Part shown: positions 45,950 through 57,974 of the stretch, one piece after another
Layout: every line of letters starts with the position of its first letter
How positions within the stretch are numbered: position 1 is the stretch's first letter
Origin: Cephalotus follicularis
Taxonomy: Eukaryota > Streptophyta > Magnoliopsida > Oxalidales > Cephalotaceae
DNA length: 64,000 bases
Direction of reading: 5' to 3'
Assembly (NCBI GenBank): GCA_001972305.1
Contig: BDDD01001958.1
Span: 62,001-126,000, forward strand
The notes under the pieces: generated by a model
Told to the model about the DNA's origin: nothing
What the model saw: the letters and a program-made list of their open reading frames with translations, nothing else
The model's database searches: none
Program-made: the position numbers and the translations under genes

Positions 45950-46642
45950 ATGATGCATATTCCCTATGCTTCTGCAATAGGGAGCATCATTTACGCTATA
46001 TTGTGCACACGACTGAATATCACTTTTACGGTAAGCGTTACTAACATATATCAGTCGAATCTAGGCGAGAGTCACTGGAAGGAAGTCAAGGACATTCTCA
46101 AGTACCTGAAAAGGACTAAATATACGTTCTTAGTTTATGGAGGAAATAGTTTGAAAGTAGAGGGTTTTACTGACTATGACTTTCAAATAGATGTGGATGA
46201 TTCTAAATCAACATCGGATTGCGTATACACCTTGAAGGGTGTTGTAGTGAGCTGGAACAGTTTCAAGCAACCAACCATTGCAGATTCAGTCACAGAGGAT
46301 GAATATATTGTAGCATCAGAAGCTGTAAAGGAAGGTGTGTGGATGAAGAAGTTCATCATAGATCTTGGTGTGGTTCCTACCATTGATGATTCAATATATT
46401 TTTACTGTGACAACAATGGGGCTATTGCACAGGCCAATGAACCCCGATCACATCAAAGGTCTAAACACATATTGTGGAGCTTCCATTTGATTAGAGAGAT
46501 CATTGGAGGAGGAGATATCAGAGTGGAGCAAGTACCTAGAGAAGACAACACTGTAGACCCCTTTACCAAAGTCTTATCGAAGAGCATCTTCGACAAACAT
46601 CTTTCTGGGATGGGTATGAGACACATGGGTGACTGGCTTTAG
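45950..46642 (+). pseudogene. RNase H region of the forward copia element
   Basis: It shows PYASAIGSIIYAILCTRLNI, the RNase H region EGFTDYDFQIDVDDSKSTSD, CDNNGAIAQANEPRSHQRSK and the C-terminal EDNTVDPFTKVLSKSIFDKH. The end lies about 15 bp before the 3' LTR, with a purine-rich AAGTGAGAGAT tract between. Confidence 0.88.
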
Positions 46643-46656
46643 TACAAGTGAGAGAT

Positions 46657-48396
46657 TGTTAGGGATAAGTACTACAAGTCAAGTTATCGTGTAATAACAA
46701 TAGTTTGTAATAAACATTAAAATTCAATAAAAGATGTTTTCTATTATAATCGATGGCAACTATTCATTTATATATGTGTATATATGTAATCAATGAATGC
46801 CCATGGAAAAAAGTTTGATGACTAAGACCATGATGAGATCATGCTGCGAGACTTAGCACATCGGTAAGTTTTATTCCAGAACCTTCCTACTTGTAGGATA
46901 ACATGCATGGACATATGTTATCAGGATAGACTAGCATGTTGAATACCAGCTCGTTGAAGAGGTTGAATGTTTTTAAAAGTTATCATGTAGTGACTATATG
47001 GTATTCGCGTGGGTGCTCATTATTTTATGAGTTCACTTAAGTGGTTCGTTGTAGGAAGACCTATAGGAGTTTTACTTACATGTCAGACAGGCTTCATGTA
47101 TTGTAGTAGATTGTGTGGTCCTTAGACCTGAGCCACCACTAGATGTCTTACATATAAAATATCATACTTTAATGATACTTAAGTATGTCCTCTAACCATA
47201 AAGGGTAGACAGGTATTAGTTGGGTATGGTAGATTATGCATGGAGATATGTGAGTGAGCAAAATGGAATCTATCGCTCCTAGTAAAGGGAGTTTATGCTT
47301 AGGGTTATTAGCTGTAAGATTTTCTAGCCAGAATGAAAAGGTATTGAAATGATGATTCAAATATCATAGATCAGTTAATTAGAAAGGGTTTCTAATTTGA
47401 TCGATATAGCTAATTACCCACGATAACAATTTAATGAATAAACTATTAGGGCCTGACATGTTCCTTGCCCTAGGTTTAATTCAAGCAATTCTGGTAAAAG
47501 GATTGTACTTCCATGTAACTGTAATTCAGGGTTCAAGGTTGTATTCATATTACATGAAAGTCAATATGCACTGCTAGCTGTCGATGTTGATCATTAGGAT
47601 GAACGAGATTAATTGATTATTAATCACGTGTAATAAAGAATTAAAATAATGTTTAATTCTTTTATTTCGATTATAAATTTCTAAAGCGATTAGGAATGAA
47701 TAATTGAACAATCATAAGCGTTATGATTAATCCTATGTCCAACGTAATTACGAACACATAGAGTCACACACAATACAAGTATGAGAATGCAAGAGTATTG
47801 GAGAGAAATAAGTAATTGGGGAATTAATTAATTGTACTAATGCGATTAGTTTAATTGAATAAGTTTATGAGATAAGGTTATGTGATTAATGTGATTAATT
47901 ACATATGACATTCACTTAAGTTATCTTACTTTGACTTAATGAAGTCAAAGTTAATAACTTACTTTTATGACTTAGTATATATACAAAGGTTGTAAGAGTG
48001 AATGACTTAAGTCTTCATTTCTAAAAAGCTTGTAAGAAACTAAGTATTATGAGACTAGCATCTCATCTTGGTTCTCTCAAGCTTTGGCCAAAAATTGTAG
48101 ACTCTCCACCATACACTCTCTTGCTCCTCTCTTGGTTTGCTCACTCTTGGAGATAGCATACTTTTTGCTATTCAAAGTGCCGTGAAGTTAGATAGTGATT
48201 TGAAAAGCAAGAATGAGTAAAGAAACTTTAAGTAAGTGTTACTTTGAACTTTTCCTTCTATTTTTCTTTTGATATCATGGTATGTTAAAGTGATCTTGGA
48301 ATTAGGTTTTGTTTCTAGCAAATCCATTCCGTTTTAAGGTTTGCTAGTTAGGGTTAGCTTAAGAGTTAATCTAGCCATTTTGTTATAAAACCAACA
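46657..48396 (+). repeat. 3' LTR of the forward Ty1/copia element
   Basis: 1740 bp, TGTTAGGGATAAGTAC to AAAACCAACA, followed by the TSD GGAGA, after which the LINE ORF1-type relic resumes. Confidence 0.92.
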
Positions 48397-48401
48397 GGAG
48401 A

Positions 48402-48868
48402 AACCTCTTTTTCAAAAGAACTAGATAATGGAATCAATAGTGATGTGGTGAAGGAGAGCTCGCTAATGGTGGGGAACGGGGAGGTTGTGATGAATAAGAA
48501 TGTGGAGGTTGGTAGTAAGGGATATGAGGACAATAATCACGCTGTGATCCCATATGCGGTGAAAATGAGATAGAGAAGGATAGTCTAGAGGATAATGAGA
48601 CCGTAGGATGTGCCATCATTCTAATGGATCAAGGCGAGGATGGGAGGATAGGTCCATCCAGTTGGGATGGGTACCAAACTCAAATTGGCGGTGTCGATCT
48701 GATTAAAGCAAAAGTCAACATGGAGCATAGGGGTAAGAGAGACACAGAAGGAAGGGCAGGTTCTTTCACTTTCCAAGCCCAAGCTTCACCTAAATTGTAC
48801 AAATGGAACTAGAAATATTAGGCCTGAAAGAAGGGGGCTAATGACAATTCCATTTAAGAGGGCAGCAG
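48402..48868 (+). pseudogene. LINE ORF1-type relic, 3' part
   Basis: Directly after the copia TSD the reading frame of 31371-32186 continues (TSFSKELDNGINSDVVKESS, then MVGNGEVVMNKNVEVGSKGY). It runs through stops (for example TAG near 48571) to a frame with RAGSFTFQAQASPKLYKWN ending at 48812 and a short AT-poor tail. It is the hydrophilic linker and C-terminal part of ORF1; no ORF2 (endonuclease/RT) is present in the window. Confidence 0.65.
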
Positions 48869-48963
48869 TGTAATGTCCCGAAACAACCCCTTCTCACTTC
48901 AGCATTTATTGTATTACATGGCATGGTAATTTCGGATATTATGGAAATATTTGTGCTTATGGA
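48869..48963. other. Possible start of a further gypsy-type LTR
   Basis: TGTAATGTCCCGAAACAACC at 48869 resembles the TGTAATACCC starts of the gypsy LTRs in this window. Only about 95 bp are seen before the next element begins at 48964, so the call is weak. Confidence 0.3.
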
Positions 48964-51475
48964 TGTTGGGAACGCATGGCCCACGCGCGACGGAAGACTT
49001 ATCAAACCAGACTTTAGGGGTTAGGGCCGATTACCTTTAATTTTTCACAAATAGATTAATCCCCAAGCAATGAGATGCCCTAATCTAAGTTCGAATTGTC
49101 CCAATAAATGCCAAGGAACTCTAATCAACATTCAAACAAACCGAAACCAAAACCAAGCATAAGGAAATCGGGATTCGAATAGGGTTACCGTAAACCCTAA
49201 ACAATGGGCACACACATAGACTCACAAGGCGAACACACAATACCCTAGCCTAACGCCCAAGAAACCCAATTCCAAACATTCCTAACCCTAAGGGATGAAA
49301 ATGATACACCAACAAGCACCCATGGAGGTTTGGCTAGGGTTTACCAAAACCCTAACCAACACCCACTGCCATGGAACCACAGATGTAAAAGAAGAAGAGG
49401 TTCTTACCGGAGGTGAAGACTCCTTCCTTCAAGATAAGCTCCCTATCCACTTTAATCCAAGAACTCCAAGCTCTTCCAAGAAAATCCTCAAACCACGAAT
49501 GAGGAAGATGAAGGCAAAGTGTTTAACCTAGTCTAAATCACTCTAGGTGTAGATAAGGTGTAGTGTACAATTTATCTCCACCTATAATGACCTTTGAGTG
49601 GTGAAAGGAGGCTTGAAAATTACTGCAAATCGCACCAGGCGACGTAGGCATCCACGTGTAGGCGATAGGCATCGACGCATATACAAGCAGGAAGAAGAGA
49701 AAGCAAGATAGGGAAGACAAATAAAGAGGAAGTCTTAAGTGTGTTCAACAAGCTTCTCTCAAGCCTTTTATAGTCATACTTTCTCTCTCCTAATTTAGCC
49801 GCACATTAGCCTGTCAAGGCGTCAACGCCATACGTCTCATCTTATCAAGGCGTCAATGCCATGCGTCTCATCTTATCAAGGCGTCAACGCAAATGATAGG
49901 ATGAGACAAGCGCCTAGTCTCATTTGTCTTCCCGTCAACCCCTAAAACCCATAGCGTCAACACGTAAACCTACTGATTTTTAAATCATCAACGCCATGCT
50001 CTCCATAGCGTTAACGTTCAGCGGCTCAATCTAGTTATGGCATCGACATGTATCCCTCATGGCGTCGACATATAAAGCTACTGGTTTTGTCAGCGTCAAC
50101 GCAAGCTATTAACGTTAACGCCCAGCAACTCAACTAGACATGGCGTCGACGCATACTCTTCATGGCGTCGACGCCTAAGACAAAAAGACAATCTCTTCTC
50201 ATTTTCAAAAGCCTTCGCATGGAATACTTCATCGTGGCATTGTATGGACCTAAATCCATCAAATGAAATACTCACTAGCAAAGCAACATCTTCCCTGATA
50301 TTTTCCTTTCACTAAATGATATTTGTACCACCACATATCAACCTGTTCAAAGTTAGGCAGGACCCGAAAACCTGTTCTCCGGTATGATGATAAATTTCCA
50401 GAACATCCTGATTTCTGGTATGATCGCTCTAACAGTACACCGACCATCAGAGCAGCCCCGGTGTGAGCGCCAGTCACCCCCTGGATCCGTGTATTACCAC
50501 GTCTATCAATCATGGTCCGAATAGCCTGTCGCTCTATCCAGTCATCGACATATGTGTCATGTTTGCCTCATCATACTTGGTTTTGATCACAGCCTAGGGT
50601 TTGGATGAATGTCACCCCTAGTTCCGCTGTGATAACTATGAATCTATGATCGCACTGAGACTATCGGTAGACCTCCCACGAGAACCTCTCATTCACAGTC
50701 CACCTAAGCCTGATCAGGAATTTTAAGTCTGCAACGTACATAGATAAATAGAGTCGGTCACCCTTAGTCCGGGTGTGACGATCTCCTATTGCGTACTCAC
50801 CCATTCATATCAATGCAGCTCCCACAAGACCCAAAGACAACCCTTTTGCCAACACCTGGCTAGTACTGGGGAAGGTGAAAATCAAAGTCAAGCAGTCACC
50901 ACACAGTGCATGCCAGTCGCTCAGGTCGAAGGAGACAACTCAGGCTATAGACCTACTAGGGACCATAGACTATACACTACCGAGACCATAGGAATCCTAT
51001 TGACACTGGGTATTGACTATCCAAGTAGGTTTCCTATTGGTGGGTCTGTTCAGTGTCACGCACTCTAGCATACACCTCACATTTAGCTTTAGGAGTAAAC
51101 CCAAATGGCTATGAGATAACCATCCTCCACTGCTAACCCGAGAGTGAGCTTAACGTTGCAAGTCTTCACGGTTCATCAATGGCCCAAAGAAAGTGAACCT
51201 ATGACTTGGAACATTTCTCACGTGGAGTAAGGATCTCATTCTCATAGCCTTCTCAGCACGAGATCAAACCCTTTGGTGTGACAGGGTGCTATATGACATA
51301 CAGTTAATTACGTATAATTATTCTGTTCCTTTTGGTTGGTTGGGATGAGCCATATAGCCTGACAATATTTAAATATGCACATAGAATATAAAAGGAATTC
51401 AGAATTTCATAAATTAAGAGTGTTTATATACAAAAGAGCCATATAGTGGCATATAGGGACACCCCTAACCTAACA
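48964..51475 (-). repeat. 3' LTR of the left reverse copia element, with a palindrome array
   Basis: It is homologous to the LTR at 53653-57401: both share, for example, CCTGGATCCGTGTATTACCA, ACCACGTCTATCAATCA and GGGTTTGGATGAATGTCACC. It differs by carrying a GCGTCAACGC-type array at about 49640-50175 that the other LTR lacks. Confidence 0.85.
49640..50175. repeat. GCGTCAACGC/GCGTCGACGC array in a copia LTR
   Basis: Sites include GCGTCAACGC (49819, 49881), GCGTCAATGC (49850) and GCGTCGACGC (about 50142 and 50163), with others near 49964, 49985, 50008, 50040, 50061, 50093 and 50113. Neighbouring steps are often 20-22 bp, with three starts 31 bp apart where CATACGTCTCATCTTATCAA is duplicated. 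Confidence 0.8.
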
Positions 51476-51479
51476 ATCT

Positions 51480-52428
51480 CCCACTTGGCCCTATAGCCTT
51501 GACGACCGATAGCTTAAGCCCATAGCACTCCGATGTCTCTCTAGAAAACAATGCTGCTCAAAGCCTTGGTAGTGGGTTTGCTAAATTTTCCTCCATGGCA
51601 ACTCTCTCAAGGGTAATGTCTCATATGTCGATGATCTCTCTAATCAGGTGATACCGTCGCTGTATAAGCTTGGAGCGATGATGAGACCGGGGTTCTTTGG
51701 CTTGTGCAACAGCCCCATTGTTGTCACAGTATACCACAACTGGACGTGCAATGGTTGGAACCACATCATGTTCAGCAATGAACTTTCGGATCCAAACAGC
51801 TTCCTTGGCGGCATATGAGGCTGCAACATATTTCGCTTCCGTGGTGGAGTCAACAATAGTTTCCTGCTTGGAACTCCCCCAACTCACAACACCTCTGTTC
51901 AGGACCAAAACATATCATGAAACGGATTTGTGATCATCCAGATCACTATTCAAACTAGAGTCTGTAAAGCCCTCTAATTTCAATTCATTATCTCCTCCAT
52001 AGACCAAGAAGGTATCCTGAGTCCTTCTCAGGTATTTGAGAACCTCCTTGACTGCTTCTCAGTGTTTCTCACCAAGGTCAGACTAAAATCGACTAGCCAT
52101 ACCCAAGGCATAAGAGACATCAGGTCTAGTACATAGCAAGGCATACATGATGGAGCCAACAACCGAAGCATATGGCTGCCTACTCATGCGAATCCTCTCC
52201 TCATTTGTCTGTGGAGACATCCTCTTGGAGAGGTGAATTCCCTGGCCAATCGGAAGAAGGCCCCGCTCGGAATTCTCATGGCCATACCGTTTCAGCACCT
52301 TGCTGATGTACTAGATTTGGGAGAGTCCTAGCAACCTATTAGATCTATCTCTATAAATCTTTATACCAAATATATAGGATGCCTCTCCCAAATCCTTCAT
52401 GGAGAAGTTCTTGGACAACAATACTGTT
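51480..52428 (-). pseudogene. RT end and RNase H of the left reverse copia element
   Basis: Reverse-strand blocks: MLKRYGHENSERGLLPIGQG and SRQPYASVVGSIMYALLCTR (about 52130-52300), then RNase H with DSTTEAKYVAASYAAKEAVW (about 51780-51840). It aligns with 57340-58350 of the neighbouring copy. Confidence 0.82.
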
Positions 52429-53652
52429 GACATTTATATGATACAATCTTAGTTTTGATGATTACAAAACACCTAATCTGTGTGTTCGATGTGAAGCACT
52501 CTCTAACAAAGTTAACTTGCAATGTAAGAAAGCTAAAATTTGCACAACAGTCTTTTTGGTGTCAACGACTTTATTTTAGGCGTCAACGTGCTGGGCTCGA
52601 ATACTTGTTCTGGGTTTAGCAAGATGATTCTCGTCAACGACATCTTTATCCTGGTCAACGTGCTGGGAAACTTATGATTTACATCAACGTCTTGAGGAAG
52701 ATGTCAATGTCAAAGGGTGATGGAAACTTGAACGTCAACGCAGAAAACAAGTGGAGTCAACACCTTGTCTATAGACGCCAACTTCATATCAAGACATCAA
52801 CGCAAATGGTGCACATTTTGGACAGTGAGTTTGGACGTTAATGCGAAGATATTATGGAGTCAGCTCAAATGATATTAGCGTCAAAGCTATGGATGTGCGT
52901 CAACGTGAATTGAGTTGAAGCTAAAGAAAAGCCTGAAGTGTCAATGCAAAGAACCACATGAGTTAACGCATAAGGGGATAGACGTCAACGCCATGCGTAC
53001 ACGTCAATGCCAATGATAGCTAAACACATAATCTACAAAATTTGAAGGTGCTAAAATGGTGATCCTTTCACTGATTGGCTTCAACGGCTCTTTGATGATT
53101 CCATGAACTCTAGCAACGGCTATATCCATCTGAAGGCTATAAATAGACGCTCAAACCATGAAGAAATCATCAATCATTCACACAAGCAATATCCAAGCTA
53201 TACAAGAGCAAGAAAGAAGAGTTTTGAACTATAGTTTACAAAGTTCTTTTCTGAGATCCTTTGAGCAAATACTGTTTTTGTTATCCAACCTTTTGAGAGG
53301 TTTTAAACACTTCAAACACTTAGAAATCCATGTATACCCAAGGTCATTAGTACCTTACTCAAAGTTAGGATTTAGCTTTTGAAAATCCGAGTTAGAATTT
53401 AGCTCTCAAAAATTTGAGTTAGGATTTAGCTTGTAAAAATCCAGAATCGCTGTTTGTGATCGGGGGATTTCATTCTAGTGGAACCTCAAGCACGGCTTGG
53501 GAGAGTGGTCGTAGGCACGGTTTGCCGAACCACTATAAACTCGTTTGCATTTCTCTATCCCTAATTATTTGCAAGCTATTTTATTGTTTATAATTGTTTA
53601 GGGTATCTTGGTTAATTATTTGTTTGCATTGGTTAAGTTTAAAAAAAAAAAG
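52429..53652 (+). mobile_element. SIRE-like copia LTR piece
   Basis: It starts TGTTGACATTTATATGATAC at 52429, inside the RT of the left reverse copia element, as SIRE/Maximus-type LTRs do, and ends in an A-run (53640-53651) next to the following copia LTR. It has no internal coding. It carries many GTCAACG sites. It is probably a solo or partial LTR; its right border is uncertain. Confidence 0.65.
52561..53010. repeat. GTCAACG-type array in the SIRE-like LTR
   Basis: Cores of GTCAACG or close variants start at 52561, 52582, 52634, 52654, 52683, 52703, 52734, 52756 and further on to about 53003. Pairs are 20-22 bp apart. The sites are more decayed than in the gypsy LTRs; GTCAAC is the CG-to-CA variant of GTCGAC. 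Confidence 0.75.
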
Positions 53653-55141
53653 TTTGGGAACCTATGGCTCATAAGGCAGCGGAAGCACTTAATTTGAATT
53701 TTCGACATTAGGGTGATTAACTTTAATTCCAACTGAATAGTTAATTCCCAAGAAATGGAATTACCCTAAAACTTAATTTCAAAGAGTCCCAAATAATGTC
53801 CAAGATCACTAATTAAACATACAACCAAATCTATAACCAAGAATCAGGTAATTCAAAATCTCAAAGACAAAAGAAGGAGAAGAAAGTGTTACCAAAGTGA
53901 AGAACTACTTCCTTCAAGCCAAGCCCCCTCTACTCTTTAATCCTAAATCAACAGCTCCAAGACCATCCTTTTACCATGGCAAGGAGGAGAAGATGGAGAG
54001 GTTTTGTGTTTAACTTAGACTAAATCAATCTAGGTAAAGATTCAATGTAATACACAAAGAAATCTACACCTAAAATGACTAGGGATGTGTAGAAAGGTTG
54101 GTTGATATGTAATTCTCTTTGTTTGGAGACAAAATGGCACCTTTTCCCTCTTGGAAATGAAATGCACAGTCACCACAAGAGAGATGGGAGAGAGAGCACT
54201 TATGTGAGAGGGAAAGATGGCGAGAGAGAGACCCAAATTTGTGAGTCACATATATATATGAAAAGACAAACCAAAACTTGATAAGTAAGTTAAGCCTTAC
54301 TTATTAGTTTTGTCCTTTAGCATTAAATGCAACCATGACTCATCAATTCTCCACCAAGTAAATACTTCACATGTTTATATCATCTCACAAATATCTTCAT
54401 TTCCTCCATGCAATGGACGGCCAAATGCTCTCAAATATGTAATAGCCGTATATGCCAAAATGAAGAATTAAAGTTGACAAAGTAAACTAATGTGGGATTA
54501 ATTTGGACATGAATTTGGGATTCCCAATATAATACAATATTGAGCCCAAAAATAAGCCAAGATGGACCATTCCCTATGGCCCAAATTCTACCAAGACATG
54601 GGATTAAATCCCTAGCCCAAAGTTAGCCCAATGCTCTCTCTTTACAATAAGTTCCGAAAGCACTTAATGTAAATTCATATTAACCCTTCGCTTGAAATAT
54701 TTTATCGTGGTACTGCATGGACCTGAATCCAGCAAATAAAATATTCATCAGCAAAGTAACATCTCCTTGATGTCAACCTTTTAATAAATGACAATTTTCT
54801 CTACACGTCAACTAGTTCAAAGTCAGGCAAGACCCGAAAGCCTGTCGATCTCCAGTATGATGATAAATTCCCAGATCATCCCGTTTGTCTTGTACGACAA
54901 TTCTAATATTCACCGACTATTAAAATAGCCCAAGTGTGATCTCAAGTCATCCCCTGGATCCGTGTATTACCACGTCTATCAATCAGGGACCGAATAGACA
55001 GTCGCTTTATCCAGTCATTGGCATAAGTGTCATGTTTCCCTCGTCATACTTAGCTCCGATCAATGGTCTAGGGTTTGGATGAATGTCACCCCCAGATTTA
55101 GCTGTGATACTAAATATCGATGATCGAACTGAGACTATGAC

Positions 55142-56586
55142 TGTAACACCCCCCAATAGGTGGGTACAATACTCAATATTCAATCATTTCGAAAACATTG
55201 ATTTATCAATTTAAAAACACATAAATATGCTTTCACAAAACATATTTGGAAATCGTTCACAACGATATCAAAACATACATTTCATAGTCAAATTATCAAC
55301 TAATATATACTTCGCTATAATGAGGTGATCATAACATATCGTATCATTTCGTATCATATGAATAAAGTCAGAATCATTCATAAATGTCAAAACCAACTTC
55401 ATTTTCGAAACATGTCAAAACCATAAAACATTTCCAAGTTCATAAATGAAGAAGCATAGCATAAAGCAAAACTGTTTTCAGTTCGAAAATCAGATAGCCA
55501 AGGAAACGATAGAAATCCGTACCTTATGCGTTCACAATGCACTTACGGATAGATTATTCACTCAACTCCCTTTGAAGTACAACAATCTAAAAGACACCCA
55601 AAATCATTCATATAAGGGTCCAAGAAACATCAGAGACATTAAACAGACTCTTAGCAGTGTTTAGAAAAGACCCCGATTGATTCGAGAAACAAACGAATCA
55701 AAACAGTTGAAAACAACACTTTTCTGGGCAAAACAGTCGACTGTTACAGAGCACCAGCCGATTGGGGAAGCTTAGCAGTCTACTAATCACAAGGGCCAGT
55801 CAACTACTCAAACCAGAATGCAGGCAGTCGACTGTCACATAGATCCAGTCGACTACACAACCCAAGACAGTCGACTGTGTTCATATGGCAGTCGACTACT
55901 CATCCAATCCAGCCGACTGTCCACAAGAACAGCCGACTGTTCTGGACGACAGACCAGCAGCAACATGACAATTTGATACAGAAACCGATTCAAACGATTA
56001 CGACACTAAACCAGAGACACATGAACATAAACATATGATAGTACATAGCATTTAGATGACACAAAGACACCGAATTGACATAGAATAAGGTGATCAGTGA
56101 CTAAACTTCTAAGGAAAGCAAGAACAACATTTAGCAAGTGCATACATACAGAAAGAGTAATTTGAGGGATGAATAAGGAAGAAGAGGAGACAAGAATCGG
56201 TTGAATAAGGAAGAAGGAGATTGAAGACGTGTGGAATTTATGAGGGAGGGAGAGAGTGTCGGGAGAAGAGAAGAGAAGAAAGGAAAGAAATGAGGAAAAG
56301 AAGGAAATAGGAATTAAAGAATTAAAATAAAAGAATTAAAGGAAATAAGGAATTTTTAAAATAAAAGAAAGCAAATTATTTTAATAAAATTAGTTGGAAA
56401 ATAAAATAAAAGCCCAAACCAAACATTGCAATGCATATCCAAAAATTCAGGCTGGTATCAGTCAGCCCAAATCACATAGGCCCAAAACAAAAGGGCAACA
56501 AGACTTTAAAATTAAACAGAATTAAAAAGCCTGAAACAACATATAAAAAGTCCATAAAAACACATACGAACCAGCAGGGTATTACA
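55142..56586 (-). mobile_element. Gypsy solo LTR, 1445 bp, same family as the LTR at 38649
   Basis: On the reverse strand it starts TGTAATACCCTGCTGG and ends GGGGGGTGTTACA. It shares GGGCTGACTGATACCAGCCT and a CAGTCGACTG array with 38649-40394. Flanks are ATGAC (55137-55141) and ATGAT (56587-56591), a TSD with one difference; removing it restores copia LTR sequence like that near 50660. No internal region is present. Confidence 0.87.
55734..55939. repeat. Phased CAGTCGACTG palindrome array in the gypsy solo LTR
   Basis: Ten sites start at 55734, 55755, 55776, 55797, 55825, 55846, 55868, 55889, 55910 and 55930. Steps are 21, 21, 21, 28, 21, 22, 21, 21 and 20 bp. Variants are mostly CAGCCGACTG, CAGTCAACTA and CAGTCGACTA. 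Confidence 0.94.
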
Positions 56587-57339
56587 ATGATAGACCTCCC
56601 ATGGAAACTACCCCATCTCCGGTCCGTCTATAACCTGATCAGGAATTTAAGTGTGCAACGTACAAAGATAAATAGAGCTGGTCACCCTCAGCCCGGGTGT
56701 GACGATCCCTTGTTGCGTACTCGCTCATACATCTCAATGCAGCTTCCACAAGACCCAAAGACAACCCTTTTGCCAGCACGTGGATAGTGCTGGGGAAGGC
56801 GGTAATCAAAGTCAAGCAGTCACCACACAATGCATGCTAGCCGCTCAGGTCAAAGGAGACAACGCAAGCGTGGACATACTAGACCCCATAAACTATACAC
56901 TATCGAGACTATAGGAATCCCTATTGACATGGGTGTGGACTATCCAAATATGGATCCTATTGGTGGGTCAGTTCAACATCATGCATCCACACACACACCC
57001 TACATTAGCTTTAGGATAATACCGAGTGGTCCATGAGAAGATCCATCCTCCCTTCCTGGGAGCAAGCATAATGTGGCAAGTCTTTACCACGGTTCAACAA
57101 TGACCCAAAGAAAGTGAACCTTTGACTTGGAACAGTTTAGTCATAGGGAATAAGGATCTCATTCTCATGGCCTCCCTAGCAAGAGATTCAACCCTTTGAT
57201 GTGACAGGGCTATATATGACATGTAGTTAATTATAATTAATTATTCTGTTTCTTTTGGTAGGTTGGGATGAGCCATATAATCATGCCAATATAAATAAAT
57301 TTGCACGTAGAACATAAATGGAGTACAAAACTGTATAAA

Positions 57340-57930
57340 TCAAGAGTGTATAAATACAAGCACCACACCACGTGGTATATAGGGACACCCATAATCTAAC
57401 AATCTCCCACTTGGCCCTTCAAGCCACAACGACCTATAGCCCAAGCCCATTGCACTTCTGTGTCTCTCAAGTACAGTGCTGGTCAAAGCCTTGGTAAGTG
57501 GGTCTGCTAAGTTTGACTCCGTGGCAACTCTCTCTAAGGTGATGTCTCTGTCAATGATCTCTCTGATCAGATGATAACGTCGTAATATGTGTTTGGAGCG
57601 ATGATTAGACCGTGGCGCTTTGGCTTGTGCAACAGCCCCATCGTTGTCACAGTATACCACAACCGGATGGGCAATGGTAGGAACCACATCAAGTTAAGTA
57701 ATGAACTTTAGCATCCAAACAGCTTCCTTAGAGGCATCGAAGCCTATAACATACTCAGCTTCCGTTGTGGAGTCAGCAGTAGTTTCCTGCTTCGAACTCC
57801 TCCAACTAACAGCACCGCCGTTCAGGACGAAAACGAATCTTAAAACAGACTTGTGATCATCTGAATCACTGTTGAAACCAGAGTCGGTATAACCCGCTAA
57901 TTTCAATTCACTATATCCTCCATAAGTCAA
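57340..57930 (-). pseudogene. RNase H region of the right reverse copia element
   Basis: Reverse-strand blocks: LAGYTDSGFNSDSDDHKSVL, NGGAVSWRSSKQETTADSTT, CDNDGAVAQAKAPRSNHRSK and ESNLADPLTKALTSTVLERH. These match the copy at 51621-51908. Confidence 0.85.
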
Positions 57931-57974
57931 AAAAGTATCCTTAGTCCTTCTCAGGTATTTGAGAACACCTTTGA

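Larger units (their letters stand above)
32187..48396 (+). mobile_element. Ty1/copia LTR element with long LTRs, hosting nested insertions (broken)
   Basis: LTRs at 32187-33937 and 46657-48396 (TGTTAG...CCAACA) are flanked by a perfect TSD GGAGA (32182-32186, 48397-48401). They differ at roughly 8-9% where I compared them, which suggests several million years. Parts: primer site, a long leader of about 2.2 kb, gag, protease/integrase remains, RT, RNase H, polypurine tract. The order integrase before RT is that of Ty1/copia. Without the insertion at 36420-42868 it would be about 9.8 kb. It looks broken, with many breaks. Long LTRs and leader recall the Angela/Tork side of copia; the lineage is not proven. 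Confidence 0.92.
48964..52428 (-). mobile_element. Ty1/copia element in reverse orientation: 3' LTR plus RNase H and part of RT (broken)
   Basis: On the reverse strand, RT/RNase H coding (52428 down to 51621) is followed by a polypurine tract (CCAAGTGGGAGAT) and an LTR of 2512 bp (48964-51475, starting TGTTAGGTTAGGGG). RNase H blocks include VLNRGVVSWGSSKQETIVDS and CDNNGAVAQAKEPRSHHRSK. Its 5' part is not present beyond 52428, where a SIRE-like LTR starts. It is the same family as the element at 53653-62701 but a separate copy. It looks broken. Confidence 0.85.
53653..57401 (-). repeat. 3' LTR of the right reverse copia element, split by a solo LTR
   Basis: Reads TGTTAGATTATGGGTGTCCC on the reverse strand from 57401 and is homologous to 48964-51475. 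A gypsy solo LTR occupies 55142-56586. Without it the LTR is about 2.3 kb. Confidence 0.8.
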
